Of a stretch of 64,000 nucleotides of DNA, positions 18,143 to 25,909 are shown one piece after another. Every line of letters starts with the position of its first letter. Within the stretch, counting starts at the first letter, position 1. The translations under genes and the position numbers were made by a program. The DNA is taken from contig JAIEMV010000004.1 of the NCBI GenBank assembly GCA_019751875.1, positions 186,001-250,000 of the forward strand, given 5' to 3'. The notes beneath the pieces are model-generated. The model was not told the DNA's origin and ran no database searches. It saw only the letters and a list, made by a program, of their open reading frames with translations. Source of the stretch: Hyphomicrobium sp. Its GTDB lineage: Bacteria; Pseudomonadota; Alphaproteobacteria; Rhizobiales; Hyphomicrobiaceae.

Positions 18143-18607
18143 TTGAAAGTGCAGTCCGCATCCGCCGGCTTCGGCGCGCTCATCATGGGTTTTGCCTCTT
18201 TGGCATGCTTTGCACCGGCGATCGCCGGTGAGGCCACGCCGTCCGCCGCAGCGGCAGCGCCGGCCATCACGGTTGAACTCAACAAGCTGGAGACGGTCGA
18301 CAAAGGATGCCGGGTCTATACCGTCGTCGACAATCCCGGATCAGTCGGCTTTCAGACATTGAAACTTGACCTGATCCTGTTTCATACCGACGGCGTCATC
18401 GGTCGACGGCTGATGCTGGATCTGGCGCCTCTCAAGAGCGCCAAGAAGACGGTCAAGATGTTCGATCTCGAAGGCACGGCGTGCGACAAGATCGGCAGCT
18501 TTCTCGTGCACGATGTGATGGAATGCAAGGCCGACACGGGGCCTGTCGAAAAGTGCCTCGATGCGATTACGCTCAAGTCACTCAGCAACGTCCAAATCAC
18601 GAAATAA
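18143..18607 (+). CDS. Small secreted protein upstream of exbB
   Basis: A 154-residue protein with a signal peptide (about residues 1-29: FGALIMGFASLACFAPAIAG). The compact mature domain has four cysteine residues: GCRVYTVVDN, GTACDKIGSF, MECKAD and EKCLDA. It may be stabilised by disulfides in the periplasm. I recall similar proteins directly before exbB in Hyphomicrobiales, but no function is established to my knowledge. The start is TTG at 18143 with a strong GGGGAGA 7 nt upstream. ExbB starts 29 nt after its stop, so it is very likely part of the TonB-energising operon. Confidence 0.72.
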   Translation: MKVQSASAGFGALIMGFASLACFAPAIAGEATPSAAAAAPAITVELNKLETVDKGCRVYTVVDNPGSVGFQTLKLDLILFHTDGVIGRRLMLDLAPLKSAKKTVKMFDLEGTACDKIGSFLVHDVMECKADTGPVEKCLDAITLKSLSNVQITK

Positions 18608-18636
18608 GCGCGCAGCGCAACGCGAAGGATCAACCT

Positions 18637-19338
18637 GTGTTCTTGACCGCCTCACCGCAGTCCACCCTCTCCATCATGGATCTGATCGCGACCGCCGATC
18701 CGATCGTGAAGGCCGTGATGCTGCTTCTGGTTCTGTCGTCGGTAGCCTGCTGGGCGATCGTCATCGAGAAATCCATTCGGACATGGCGGCTCAAATCCGA
18801 CGTGAAGGCGCTCGAAAGCCTGGCCGACGGAGCAACTGATGCCGCTGAGGCCGATGGCCTTGTGCGGCGCATCCTGACGGCGGCGGAGTCGGAGGCCAAC
18901 GACGGCGTCTCGCGCGGAGAAGCCCGCAGCGAAATTCGGGCGCGGCTCGAAAGGGCCATGAAGCAGCGCTTCAAAGGCGAACTCGAGTCGATCGAATCCG
19001 GCCTGCCGTTTCTGGCCACCATCGGTTCCGCCGCTCCGTTCATCGGTCTGTTCGGAACCGTTTGGGGCATCATGAACAGCTTCACCGCCATCGCCGCGCG
19101 GCAGGACACGAGCCTTGCTACCGTGGCGCCGGGTATCGCCGAAGCGCTGTTCGCGACGGCACTCGGCCTCGTCGCCGCCATCCCGGCGGTGATGGCTTAC
19201 AACCATTATGCCGTGAAGCTCGGACGCTCCAGTCAACGTGGAAACGCGGCCATCTCTGAGATCGCAAAGCAGATTTCGCGCCCGCACGGTGACGCCGCGG
19301 GGCGCGTCGAACCGCTGCGCGCTGGAAAGGCCTACTGA
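18637..19338 (+). CDS. exbB: ExbB/TolQ-family proton channel protein
   Basis: A 233-residue inner-membrane protein with three membrane segments: MLLLVLSSVACWAIVIEKSI near the N-terminus, then GLPFLATIGSAAPFIGLFGT and a third one (IAEALFATALGLVAAIPAVM). These are the signature helices of MotA/TolQ/ExbB proteins, which with ExbD form the proton-driven motor for TonB. GTG at 18637 fits the family length and has GAAGGA about 8 nt upstream; a longer frame exists but its extra N-terminus is not family-like. The stop overlaps the exbD start (TGATG). ExbB rather than TolQ is inferred from the tonB gene downstream and the receptor gene nearby. Confidence 0.9.
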   Translation: MFLTASPQSTLSIMDLIATADPIVKAVMLLLVLSSVACWAIVIEKSIRTWRLKSDVKALESLADGATDAAEADGLVRRILTAAESEANDGVSRGEARSEIRARLERAMKQRFKGELESIESGLPFLATIGSAAPFIGLFGTVWGIMNSFTAIAARQDTSLATVAPGIAEALFATALGLVAAIPAVMAYNHYAVKLGRSSQRGNAAISEIAKQISRPHGDAAGRVEPLRAGKAY

Positions 19339-19841
19339 TGGGTATGAGCGCGAACGTCTCGTCAGGAGACGGCGAGGACAGCAGCTATCGCCCGATGGCG
19401 GAGATCAACATCACACCCATGGTGGACGTGATGCTGGTGCTCTTGATCATTTTCATGGTGGCGGCTCCCCTCATGGTTACGGGCGTGCCGATCGATTTGC
19501 CGAAGACCACGGCCGCGAAGCTTGGCCAGTCGAAGAAGCCGATGGTGGTGACCTTGACGGCCGACGGGAAGCTGCAGATTCGCAACGACTTCGTGACGCG
19601 CGACGCGCTCGTCGGCAAGTTGCGCGAGATACGAGCGGCGGAAGGCGATGCCGTCGTGTACGTTCGCGCGGACAAGAAGAACCCTTATGGCGAGGTCATG
19701 GATCTGCTGGGACAAGTGGGCCAGAGCGGCTTCAGCCGCGTCTCGCTCCTTTCGCAACAGCCTGGCGCCGGGGCTGCCGCTTCTTCGGGATCAGCTTCAC
19801 CGGCTCCCGCTCCCGCTCCCAACCCATCCCCGGCACCGTGA
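19338..19841 (+). CDS. exbD: ExbD/TolR-family biopolymer transport protein
   Basis: A 167-residue protein with a short cytoplasmic N-terminus and one membrane helix (INITPMVDVMLVLLIIFMV) holding the conserved Asp of the proton path. A periplasmic domain follows (LGQSKKPMVVTLTADGKLQI, then AVVYVRADKKNPYGEVMDLL). It ends in an Ala/Pro/Ser-rich tail of about 25 residues that is longer than usual and may be a flexible linker in the periplasm. Its start overlaps the exbB stop, which implies translational coupling and a fixed ratio of motor subunits. Confidence 0.92.
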   Translation: MGMSANVSSGDGEDSSYRPMAEINITPMVDVMLVLLIIFMVAAPLMVTGVPIDLPKTTAAKLGQSKKPMVVTLTADGKLQIRNDFVTRDALVGKLREIRAAEGDAVVYVRADKKNPYGEVMDLLGQVGQSGFSRVSLLSQQPGAGAAASSGSASPAPAPAPNPSPAP

Positions 19842-19864
19842 CCTGAAGGACCCAGCGACCTCGC

Positions 19865-20578
19865 ATGCTTCTCAAGCCCGCCACATGGTTTCTGTCTTTT
19901 GCCGCTCATGCCGCTTTCGCGGCATGGCTGCTGGTGTTGCCCGGCGGGGCAGCGCTCGATTCGGGCGAAGGCGACGACCAGTTCATCGTGGAGCAAGGTA
20001 TCGCCATCGAGGGCCTCGATATGTGGGGCCAGGATGACACGACGGTGCAGGCGGTCGAAGCCGAGCCCATGGAGGCCAGCGAAGCGCGGCCAGCGGTCGA
20101 GGAAGTGAAGGAGCTTGAGGAAGTGGAGGAGACGAAGGTCATCGCTTCCGAGACGGGACCCGAGCAGGAGATCGAAGAGGTCAAGCCTGAACCGGTCAAA
20201 GAGCTCGTGCCGCCGCAAGTCGCTACGCTCGAGCAGGCTGCACAGATCGCAGTCGAGGAAAAGCGCGCCACCAGCGTCGTCAAATCGGGCGGCGAGGCCA
20301 CCTCGCACAGCAAGTATCTGGGTAAGTTACGCACGCACCTGGAGAAGCGTAAGGTCAACCCGCGCACCCGTCAAATCGGAACGGCCGTTGTTCGCTTCAC
20401 CGTCGATTCATCCGGTCAGCTCCTGACGCGGGAGATTGCGACCAGTTCGGGCAACCAGCAACTCGATGACGCGGCCATCGCCTCGGTTGAAAAGGCAGCA
20501 CCTTTCCCGGCAATGCCTGAAGATCTGAACAGGGAACCGCTGGTGGTTTCGGTACCGTTCCGCTTCACAGTTCGTTAA
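19865..20578 (+). CDS. tonB: TonB energy-transducing protein
   Basis: A 237-residue protein with an N-terminal membrane anchor (WFLSFAAHAAFAAWLLVLPGG), including the conserved-type SxxxH pattern in SFAAH. The periplasmic spacer of about 110 residues is rich in Glu, Val and Pro (for example EVKELEEVEETKV) instead of the usual Pro-Lys repeats. The C-terminal TonB domain covers about residues 145-237 (KYLGKLRTHLEKRKVNPR, then GTAVVRFTVDSSGQL and PFPAMPEDL). It transmits proton-motive force from ExbB-ExbD to the receptor. It starts 23 nt after exbD and ends the operon. Confidence 0.9.
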   Translation: MLLKPATWFLSFAAHAAFAAWLLVLPGGAALDSGEGDDQFIVEQGIAIEGLDMWGQDDTTVQAVEAEPMEASEARPAVEEVKELEEVEETKVIASETGPEQEIEEVKPEPVKELVPPQVATLEQAAQIAVEEKRATSVVKSGGEATSHSKYLGKLRTHLEKRKVNPRTRQIGTAVVRFTVDSSGQLLTREIATSSGNQQLDDAAIASVEKAAPFPAMPEDLNREPLVVSVPFRFTVR

Positions 20579-20709
20579 TTGGCCCGTGGCCGTTGCGGCT
20601 GTCAGTTAACCCGGTCTTATCCATTCGCCGATAGGCTCAGATCGATTATCTGATCATCGGCACATGCATGATACGTGGGTCCATCAATAGACAAAAGGGC
20701 GGCTCGCTC

Positions 20710-21552
20710 ATGGGGGATTACGCTTCTCTCGTGGGAGAAGCGATCCTCCGGCAGCGTACGCGCGAGGCGGAACATGCCGCCCGAATCGAGGCCGAGCTCG
20801 CCGATCGCGTAAAGAGCGAATTCCTCGCGAACATGAGCCATGAGTTGCGCACGCCGCTCAACACCATGATCGGTTTTTCCAAGATCCTGTCCGAGCACGA
20901 TAAGCGGCGGATCGCCGACACCGACATTGTCGAGTACGCCAAGCTGATCAACGCCGCAGCCGGGCACCTTCTGTCGGTCATCAACGACATCCTCGACATC
21001 TCCAAAATGCAAAGCGGGCGCTACACGCTCGATGCAGGCGAGGTCAATATCGACGACGTTCTGCAAGCGACATACCAGGCCAACCGCGCGGCCGCACGCG
21101 AGGCGGGAGTGAGCCTCGATCTCGAGGTGGCAGACCCGCTTCCGCTGGTTCGTGGTGACTCCACCAAGCTCCAGCAGGTGTTCAGCAATATCGTATCCAA
21201 CGCGATCAAGTTTACGCTTCGCGACGGTGCGGTGAAGATCGAAGGCGTTCGGCTTGCCGATGGTGGGGTCGGCGTCATGATCCGTGACACGGGCGTCGGG
21301 ATGTCGGCTCAGGAGTTGAAGCTGGCGACGACGCCGTTCGGTCAGGTCGACGGCAGTCGGTCGCGGTGGCGCGAAGGCACGGGGCTCGGTCTGCCGATCG
21401 CGCGATCCCTGGTCGAGCTGCACGGTGGACACATCAGGATCGACAGCGAAAAAGGCCGCGGAACCGAAGTCGGAATTTTTCTGCCCTGTGCGACGACACT
21501 CAACATCCGTGAGGCACGTGATGTGGTCCTCGGCAGCGGCGGCGGGGCGTAA
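20710..21552 (+). CDS. Soluble sensor histidine kinase
   Basis: A 280-residue kinase without membrane segments. A short helical N-terminus runs directly into the HisKA domain with phospho-acceptor His44 in FLANMSHELRTPLN. The HATPase domain shows an N box (NIVSNAIKFT), a G1 box (IRDTGVGMS) and a G2 box (GTGLGLPIARS). The H-box context is like that of DivJ/PleC/PdhS-type kinases of alphaproteobacteria, so DivK-like receivers are possible targets (inference). No response-regulator gene lies nearby. I chose the ATG at 20710, which has an AAGGGCGG upstream; ATG 20668 would add 14 residues. Confidence 0.82.
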   Translation: MGDYASLVGEAILRQRTREAEHAARIEAELADRVKSEFLANMSHELRTPLNTMIGFSKILSEHDKRRIADTDIVEYAKLINAAAGHLLSVINDILDISKMQSGRYTLDAGEVNIDDVLQATYQANRAAAREAGVSLDLEVADPLPLVRGDSTKLQQVFSNIVSNAIKFTLRDGAVKIEGVRLADGGVGVMIRDTGVGMSAQELKLATTPFGQVDGSRSRWREGTGLGLPIARSLVELHGGHIRIDSEKGRGTEVGIFLPCATTLNIREARDVVLGSGGGA

Positions 21553-21572
21553 GTGCTGGGAACTCACTGGAC

Positions 21573-23534
21573 ATGGAATTTGTCATGCAAAGTCTAATTT
21601 CGACGGGCTCGGGCAAGGTGCTCTCGAGAATTGACGGTTCGATCGGCCGCATCGTGTCTGTGACCGGTTCAAAGGCCATTGTTCTTCTCGATACGCCAAA
21701 AGACGGCTCCATCCGAAACATTCAGGATCGGCCGGAAATGGGCACTTTGCTCGCGATCGATACCGCCAACACGGTTGTTCTGGCGATCGTCTCAGCATTG
21801 AGCGTTCCGGTTCCTGCACATCGCGATGGTGATAACGAAATCTGGATCGCAGAGCTTGGCCTCGTGGGCGAACTTTGGCGCAACGTCTCCGGCGACGCGG
21901 CCACTTTCAATCGAGGCGTCACCGTGTATCCTGGATTGGGTGACCGGGTGCGCGTTGCGACAAAGGCCGAACTCACTCTTGCGTTTTGCGGTAACGATGC
22001 TCGATCAGTGCGTGTCGGTTGCATCCGGCAGGACGCCACGATCGATGCCCGCGTGCGGGTCGACGACCTTCTCGGCAAACACTTTGCCATCCTGGGCACC
22101 ACGGGCACGGGCAAGTCGTGCACCACGGCGCTCATCCTGCGATCAATCCTCGATCAGCATCCGGCGGCGCACATCGTGCTGCTGGACCCGCACAACGAAT
22201 ACGCTACCGCCTTCGGCGAACTGGCTGAAGTGATCAGCCCGTGGAACATGCAGCTGCCGTTGTGGCTCTTGAACTTCGAGGAGGCGACGGAGGTTCTGGT
22301 CGGTGATCCGGAACGGAAGCAAGAGATCGAAATCCTGCAAGAGCTGATCCCGATGGCGAAGAGCCGCTATGCGGCCGGTCGCGCGGCAGAGAACCAGAAG
22401 CTGCGCCGCGGCATCGTCGATCACGGACGCTTCACCGTCGATACGCCGGTTCCTTACCGCATTTCGGACCTGACCGGTCTCATAGACGAACGGATGGGCA
22501 AGCTCGAAAACAAGCGCGATCTTGCTCCCTATCGTAACCTGAAGTCACGCATCGACACGATTTCGCAGGATGCGCGCTACGCATTCATGTTCGGGTCGCT
22601 GACGGTTTACGATGGCATGACGCAGATTCTGTCGCGCATTTTCCGCGTGCCGGTGCAGGGCAAGCCGATCACCATTCTCGAACTCACTGGCATTCCGACG
22701 GAAATCGTCAACGTGGTCGTCTCGGTTCTGTGCCGCATGACGTTCGACTTCGCGCTGTGGAGCGAGGGGAAAGTGCCCGTCACGCTCGTATGTGAAGAAG
22801 CCCACCGGTATGTTCCGCTCAATCCGAACGCGGGCTTCGAACCATGCAAACGTGCCATCGCGAAAATCGCCAAGGAAGGCCGCAAGTACGGCGCCTCGCT
22901 ATGCATCGTGACCCAGCGTCCGGCGGAAATCGATCCTACGATCCTGTCTCAATGCAACACCGTGTTCGCGCTCCGCATGTCGAACGACCGTGACCAGGCG
23001 ATCGTACAGTCGGCGATATCCGATACGGGATCGGGTCTGTTGGAGTTTCTTCCCGCGCTCGGACAGCGTGAGGCACTTGCCTTCGGGGACGGTGTTGCTT
23101 TGCCTGTCCGCATCAAATTCGATGAACTTCCGCGCGACCGGCTGCCGCGCTCCTCGACGGCCAAATTCTCCGAGAAGTGGCAGAGCTCGGTCGGCGATGA
23201 AAACTTCCTCGATCACGTCGTCGAGCGCTGGCGCTCCGCCGGTGCGGGGCCGGGCGATCCCAGCCACCACGCCGCGATGTTCGCAGATGCCATGAATATC
23301 GGAGGTCCGCGCCCTGACGCGAGCGAGCACGTCGAACCAACGACTCGTGCCGCAGCTGGCATGCGCCGCGAAATTCCTTCTCAGCCTGCGCACGCTGGCG
23401 TTGCGCGATCATCAACCGGCGGGCTCATGCGCCGCGACACGTCTCTGCCCGCATCGGCACCGCCGCCGATGCCGGCTTCGGGCGGCGGCATGTCTCTGCG
23501 GGAGCGGCTGCTCAAGCCGAACGCGCCCCGCTAG
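21573..23534 (+). CDS. HerA-like DNA-translocating ATPase (DUF87 family)
   Basis: A 653-residue ATPase. An N-terminal HAS-barrel-like domain (about residues 1-140) precedes a RecA-type core with Walker A GTTGTGKS (Lys181) and IVLLDPHNEYA as a further nucleotide-site strand. A Walker-B-like VTLVCEEAHRYVP and an EGRKYGASLCIVTQRPAEI sensor region follow. The C-terminal 100 residues are disordered, rich in Pro, Ala and Arg, and end MSLRERLLKP. HerA proteins pump DNA during end processing, usually with the nuclease NurA, but no nurA gene is nearby. It lies 20 nt downstream of the kinase gene and could share its transcript. Its bacterial role is not well defined. Confidence 0.83.
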   Translation: MEFVMQSLISTGSGKVLSRIDGSIGRIVSVTGSKAIVLLDTPKDGSIRNIQDRPEMGTLLAIDTANTVVLAIVSALSVPVPAHRDGDNEIWIAELGLVGELWRNVSGDAATFNRGVTVYPGLGDRVRVATKAELTLAFCGNDARSVRVGCIRQDATIDARVRVDDLLGKHFAILGTTGTGKSCTTALILRSILDQHPAAHIVLLDPHNEYATAFGELAEVISPWNMQLPLWLLNFEEATEVLVGDPERKQEIEILQELIPMAKSRYAAGRAAENQKLRRGIVDHGRFTVDTPVPYRISDLTGLIDERMGKLENKRDLAPYRNLKSRIDTISQDARYAFMFGSLTVYDGMTQILSRIFRVPVQGKPITILELTGIPTEIVNVVVSVLCRMTFDFALWSEGKVPVTLVCEEAHRYVPLNPNAGFEPCKRAIAKIAKEGRKYGASLCIVTQRPAEIDPTILSQCNTVFALRMSNDRDQAIVQSAISDTGSGLLEFLPALGQREALAFGDGVALPVRIKFDELPRDRLPRSSTAKFSEKWQSSVGDENFLDHVVERWRSAGAGPGDPSHHAAMFADAMNIGGPRPDASEHVEPTTRAAAGMRREIPSQPAHAGVARSSTGGLMRRDTSLPASAPPPMPASGGGMSLRERLLKPNAPR

Positions 23535-23540
23535 GTGTTC

Positions 23541-24092
23541 TCAGAACAAGTCCGCTGCATCTGCGAGAAGGGGCTGCTTGCGATCCTTGTCCGACAGGAT
23601 CGCGGCGCTGTCCGTGACGCCCCATGCAATGCCAAGTGCTGGATCGTTCCAGCGGATGCCGCGGTCGAGAGCGGGGGCATAGGCATTTGTCACCTTATAG
23701 ATCACCTCGGTGTGCTCCTCGAGTGTGACGTAGCCGTGCGCGAAGCCTGGTGGCACCCATATCTGGCGCCAATTCTCCGCCGATAAGAGCACCGCAATGT
23801 GCTTGCCGAAGGTGGGGGAGGCGCGCCGGATGTCGACCGCCACGTCAAGAATGGCGCCGCGCGTCACACGGACGAGCTTGCCCTGAGCCGACGGCGGCAA
23901 CTGGAAATGCAGTCCGCGCACGACACCCTTTTCCGCCGAGTAGGCGTGATTGTCCTGCACGAAATGCGCGTCGATGCCGGCGTCGCGCCAGTTTCGTTCG
24001 TTAAACGTCTCAGAGAAGAATCCGCGCGCGTCGGCGAACCGGTGTGGCGTCAGGATCTTCACATCGGGGATGGCCAGCGCCTCGATCTGCAA
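23541..24092 (-). CDS. rfbC: dTDP-4-dehydrorhamnose 3,5-epimerase
   Basis: A 183-residue RmlC-type cupin. Characteristic parts are the opening DVKILTPHRFADARGFFSET, FVQDNHAYSAEKGVVRGLHF with the catalytic-type His, AVDIRRASPTFGKH, and WVPPGFAHGYVTLEE with its conserved His and Tyr. It converts dTDP-4-keto-6-deoxyglucose to the lyxo-hexulose form, the third step in dTDP-L-rhamnose synthesis. The start is TTG; no ATG lies near. The other three rhamnose genes (rmlA, rmlB, rmlD) are absent from the window, so this copy is isolated. Its product could supply rhamnose for the polysaccharide made by the 1-13 kb locus. Confidence 0.9.
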   Translation of the reverse strand: MQIEALAIPDVKILTPHRFADARGFFSETFNERNWRDAGIDAHFVQDNHAYSAEKGVVRGLHFQLPPSAQGKLVRVTRGAILDVAVDIRRASPTFGKHIAVLLSAENWRQIWVPPGFAHGYVTLEEHTEVIYKVTNAYAPALDRGIRWNDPALGIAWGVTDSAAILSDKDRKQPLLADAADLF

Positions 24093-24107
24093 TCCAGGTT
24101 GCGTCCT

Positions 24108-25019
24108 TCAGCGCTTGGGCTCTGCTGGACGCAGGTCCACGACGCGACCAGGATCGGCCGGGGACGTTGCGGAGACCGCCGAGGGCTGCCCTTGAGTGGC
24201 CGTGTCGGACGGAGCCTGTCCCTCGCGCTCCTTGGCGACGAAGCGGCGCCAACTCAGCGGGATGACGGCGAGGTAGGCGAGCGATGCGATCGCCAGGGTT
24301 TCATAGGGAAACGTGAGCAGGCACGCGACGAGGCCAATGGCGAGAATGAAGATCGGCAGCACGTATTCGCGGCGAATACGTTCTCCCAGTAGCTTGCCGG
24401 AGTAGGTCGGGATGGTCGAGACCATCATCACTGCGATGAGCACCGTATAGACGAGGACGACGCCCATGGCGATGCGGCTCGCGTTGGCGTCGAGGCCGAG
24501 CTTGGCGAGATAGAACGGGAGAAGCACGACGATGGCCGCGGCCGGCGTCGGCATACCGGTGAAGAAGTTCGACTGCCACTTGGGCTTTTCTTCATCGACG
24601 GCGACGTTGAAGCGCGCAAGACGAAGCGCGGAGGCGAGCGCGAACATCATCACGCAAATCCAGCCCACGCTCTTGATATCCACCAGTCCCCACGTGAACA
24701 ACAGAATTGCTGGCGCGACGCCGAAGTTGACGAAGTCGGCGAGACTGTCCAATTCGGCGCCGAAGCGAGAGGAGGCTTTCAAAAGTCGCGCGACGCGGCC
24801 GTCAATGCCATCGAGCATGGCGGCGAACACGATCGCTGCGAGGGCCACGTCCCAGCGGCCCTCGATCGACATGCGGATCGAGGTCAGCCCAGCGCAGAGT
24901 CCGAGCAGCGTGAAGAAGTTGGGCACGAGCATGCGGACAGGGACGCGCGAGTGCGAGAACAGGCGGCGGCGGCGCCGGCGGGTGATCTCTTTCTCGATAT
25001 GCGGCATTTCGGGATCCAT
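24108..25019 (-). CDS. pssA: CDP-diacylglycerol--serine O-phosphatidyltransferase
   Basis: A 303-residue inner-membrane enzyme that makes phosphatidylserine from CDP-diacylglycerol and serine. It has the CDP-alcohol phosphotransferase signature (LDGIDGRVARLLKASSRFGA, then ELDSLAD) followed by several membrane helices. An Arg-rich N-terminus (TRRRRRRLFSHSR) and a polar, Pro- and Ala-rich C-terminal tail flank the core. I chose the ATG at 25019 because GGAGG lies five bases before it; longer forms start at 25031 or 25043. It is directly downstream of psd, the next enzyme of the phosphatidylethanolamine pathway, separated by a duplicated hairpin. Confidence 0.92.
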   Translation of the reverse strand: MDPEMPHIEKEITRRRRRRLFSHSRVPVRMLVPNFFTLLGLCAGLTSIRMSIEGRWDVALAAIVFAAMLDGIDGRVARLLKASSRFGAELDSLADFVNFGVAPAILLFTWGLVDIKSVGWICVMMFALASALRLARFNVAVDEEKPKWQSNFFTGMPTPAAAIVVLLPFYLAKLGLDANASRIAMGVVLVYTVLIAVMMVSTIPTYSGKLLGERIRREYVLPIFILAIGLVACLLTFPYETLAIASLAYLAVIPLSWRRFVAKEREGQAPSDTATQGQPSAVSATSPADPGRVVDLRPAEPKR

Positions 25020-25046
25020 GCTCGCCTCCATTCCGCCGGACACTGA

Positions 25047-25109
25047 TCGCTCACACTCGGCAGGCCGGTGTGAGATCCTCTTCGCTCACACTCGGCAGGC
25101 CGGTGTGAG
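25047..25109. repeat. 28-bp direct repeat, each copy a hairpin, between psd and pssA
   Basis: Two identical 28-bp copies (25047-25074 and 25082-25109) are separated by 7 bp. Each holds an inverted repeat, CTCACAC and GTGTGAG, with an 11-nt loop. The second copy ends 3 bp before the psd stop codon. On the psd-pssA transcript they would form two tandem hairpins before the pssA start. Confidence 0.85.
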
Positions 25110-25112
25110 GCA

Positions 25113-25829
25113 CTAGACCCGCCGTGCTTCGCGCTCGGGTTCGGTGGACTTCAGATCAGCCAACACCGTTTCGCCGGCAATCGCCCTCTGTCCAACCGAC
25201 ACCAGCGGACCATGCCCTGGCGGCAGGAACGTGTCGACGCGCGAGCCGAATCGAATGAGCCCGAAACGCTGGCCGACGCCGATAGTATCGCCCTCCTGCG
25301 AGAAGGTGACAATGCGGCGGGCGACGAGGCCGGCGATCTGTACGACACCGATCTCCTGGGCGGCCGGTGTTTCAATCACAATGGCGCGGCGCTCGTTGTC
25401 TTCGCTTGCCTTATCGAGGGCGGCGTTGAGGAAAGCGCCTGGAATGTAGATCGAGCGCTTGATGCGTCCGGCGACGGGGGCGCGATTGATGTGCACGTCG
25501 AACACCGAAAGAAAGACGGAAATGCGGACGCGTTCCTGGTGTCCCAGGCCAAGTTCTGATGGGGGACGCACTTTTTCGATGAGCGAGACGCGGCCGTCGG
25601 CCGGCGAGATGACAAGTCCTTCGCGAAGCGGGGTCACGCGGTCGGGATCACGGAAGAAGTAGCAAATCCATGCGGTGATGCTGGCTGCAATCCATCCGAT
25701 GGGATCCCAGATGAAAAAGCCCAACAGCGTCACGAGGAGGCCGATGGCGATAAATTTGTGCCCGTCCTGGTGGATCGGCACGAAAACGTCGAGAATGGTA
25801 TCGAGCAGACTGTGATTGCGGTCGGACAA
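25113..25829 (-). CDS. psd: Phosphatidylserine decarboxylase proenzyme
   Basis: A 238-residue short-form decarboxylase that turns phosphatidylserine into phosphatidylethanolamine. Self-cleavage to form the pyruvoyl group is expected at Gly195-Ser196 in LIRFGSRVDTFLP. Other family marks are a double membrane segment near residues 25-58, ISPADGRVSLIEKV, and FLSVFDVHINRAPVAGRIKR with the conserved His. The start is TTG at 25829; no closer ATG fits the family N-terminus. It precedes pssA on the same strand, the common Hyphomicrobiales arrangement. Confidence 0.92.
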   Translation of the reverse strand: MSDRNHSLLDTILDVFVPIHQDGHKFIAIGLLVTLLGFFIWDPIGWIAASITAWICYFFRDPDRVTPLREGLVISPADGRVSLIEKVRPPSELGLGHQERVRISVFLSVFDVHINRAPVAGRIKRSIYIPGAFLNAALDKASEDNERRAIVIETPAAQEIGVVQIAGLVARRIVTFSQEGDTIGVGQRFGLIRFGSRVDTFLPPGHGPLVSVGQRAIAGETVLADLKSTEPEREARRV

Positions 25830-25909
25830 GGGCTCTTTGCTCCCCGGTGTTTTCTACAATGCCTGGCTGTTTAGACCCTGGTGGCCATGGTGCATAGGTG
25901 AGTCTTTCG

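Noticed and set aside
18481-18636. N-terminal extension of ExbB
   Set aside because: The extra codons overlap the preceding secreted-protein gene and encode a charged leader not seen in ExbB; GTG 18637 has a good ribosome-binding site.
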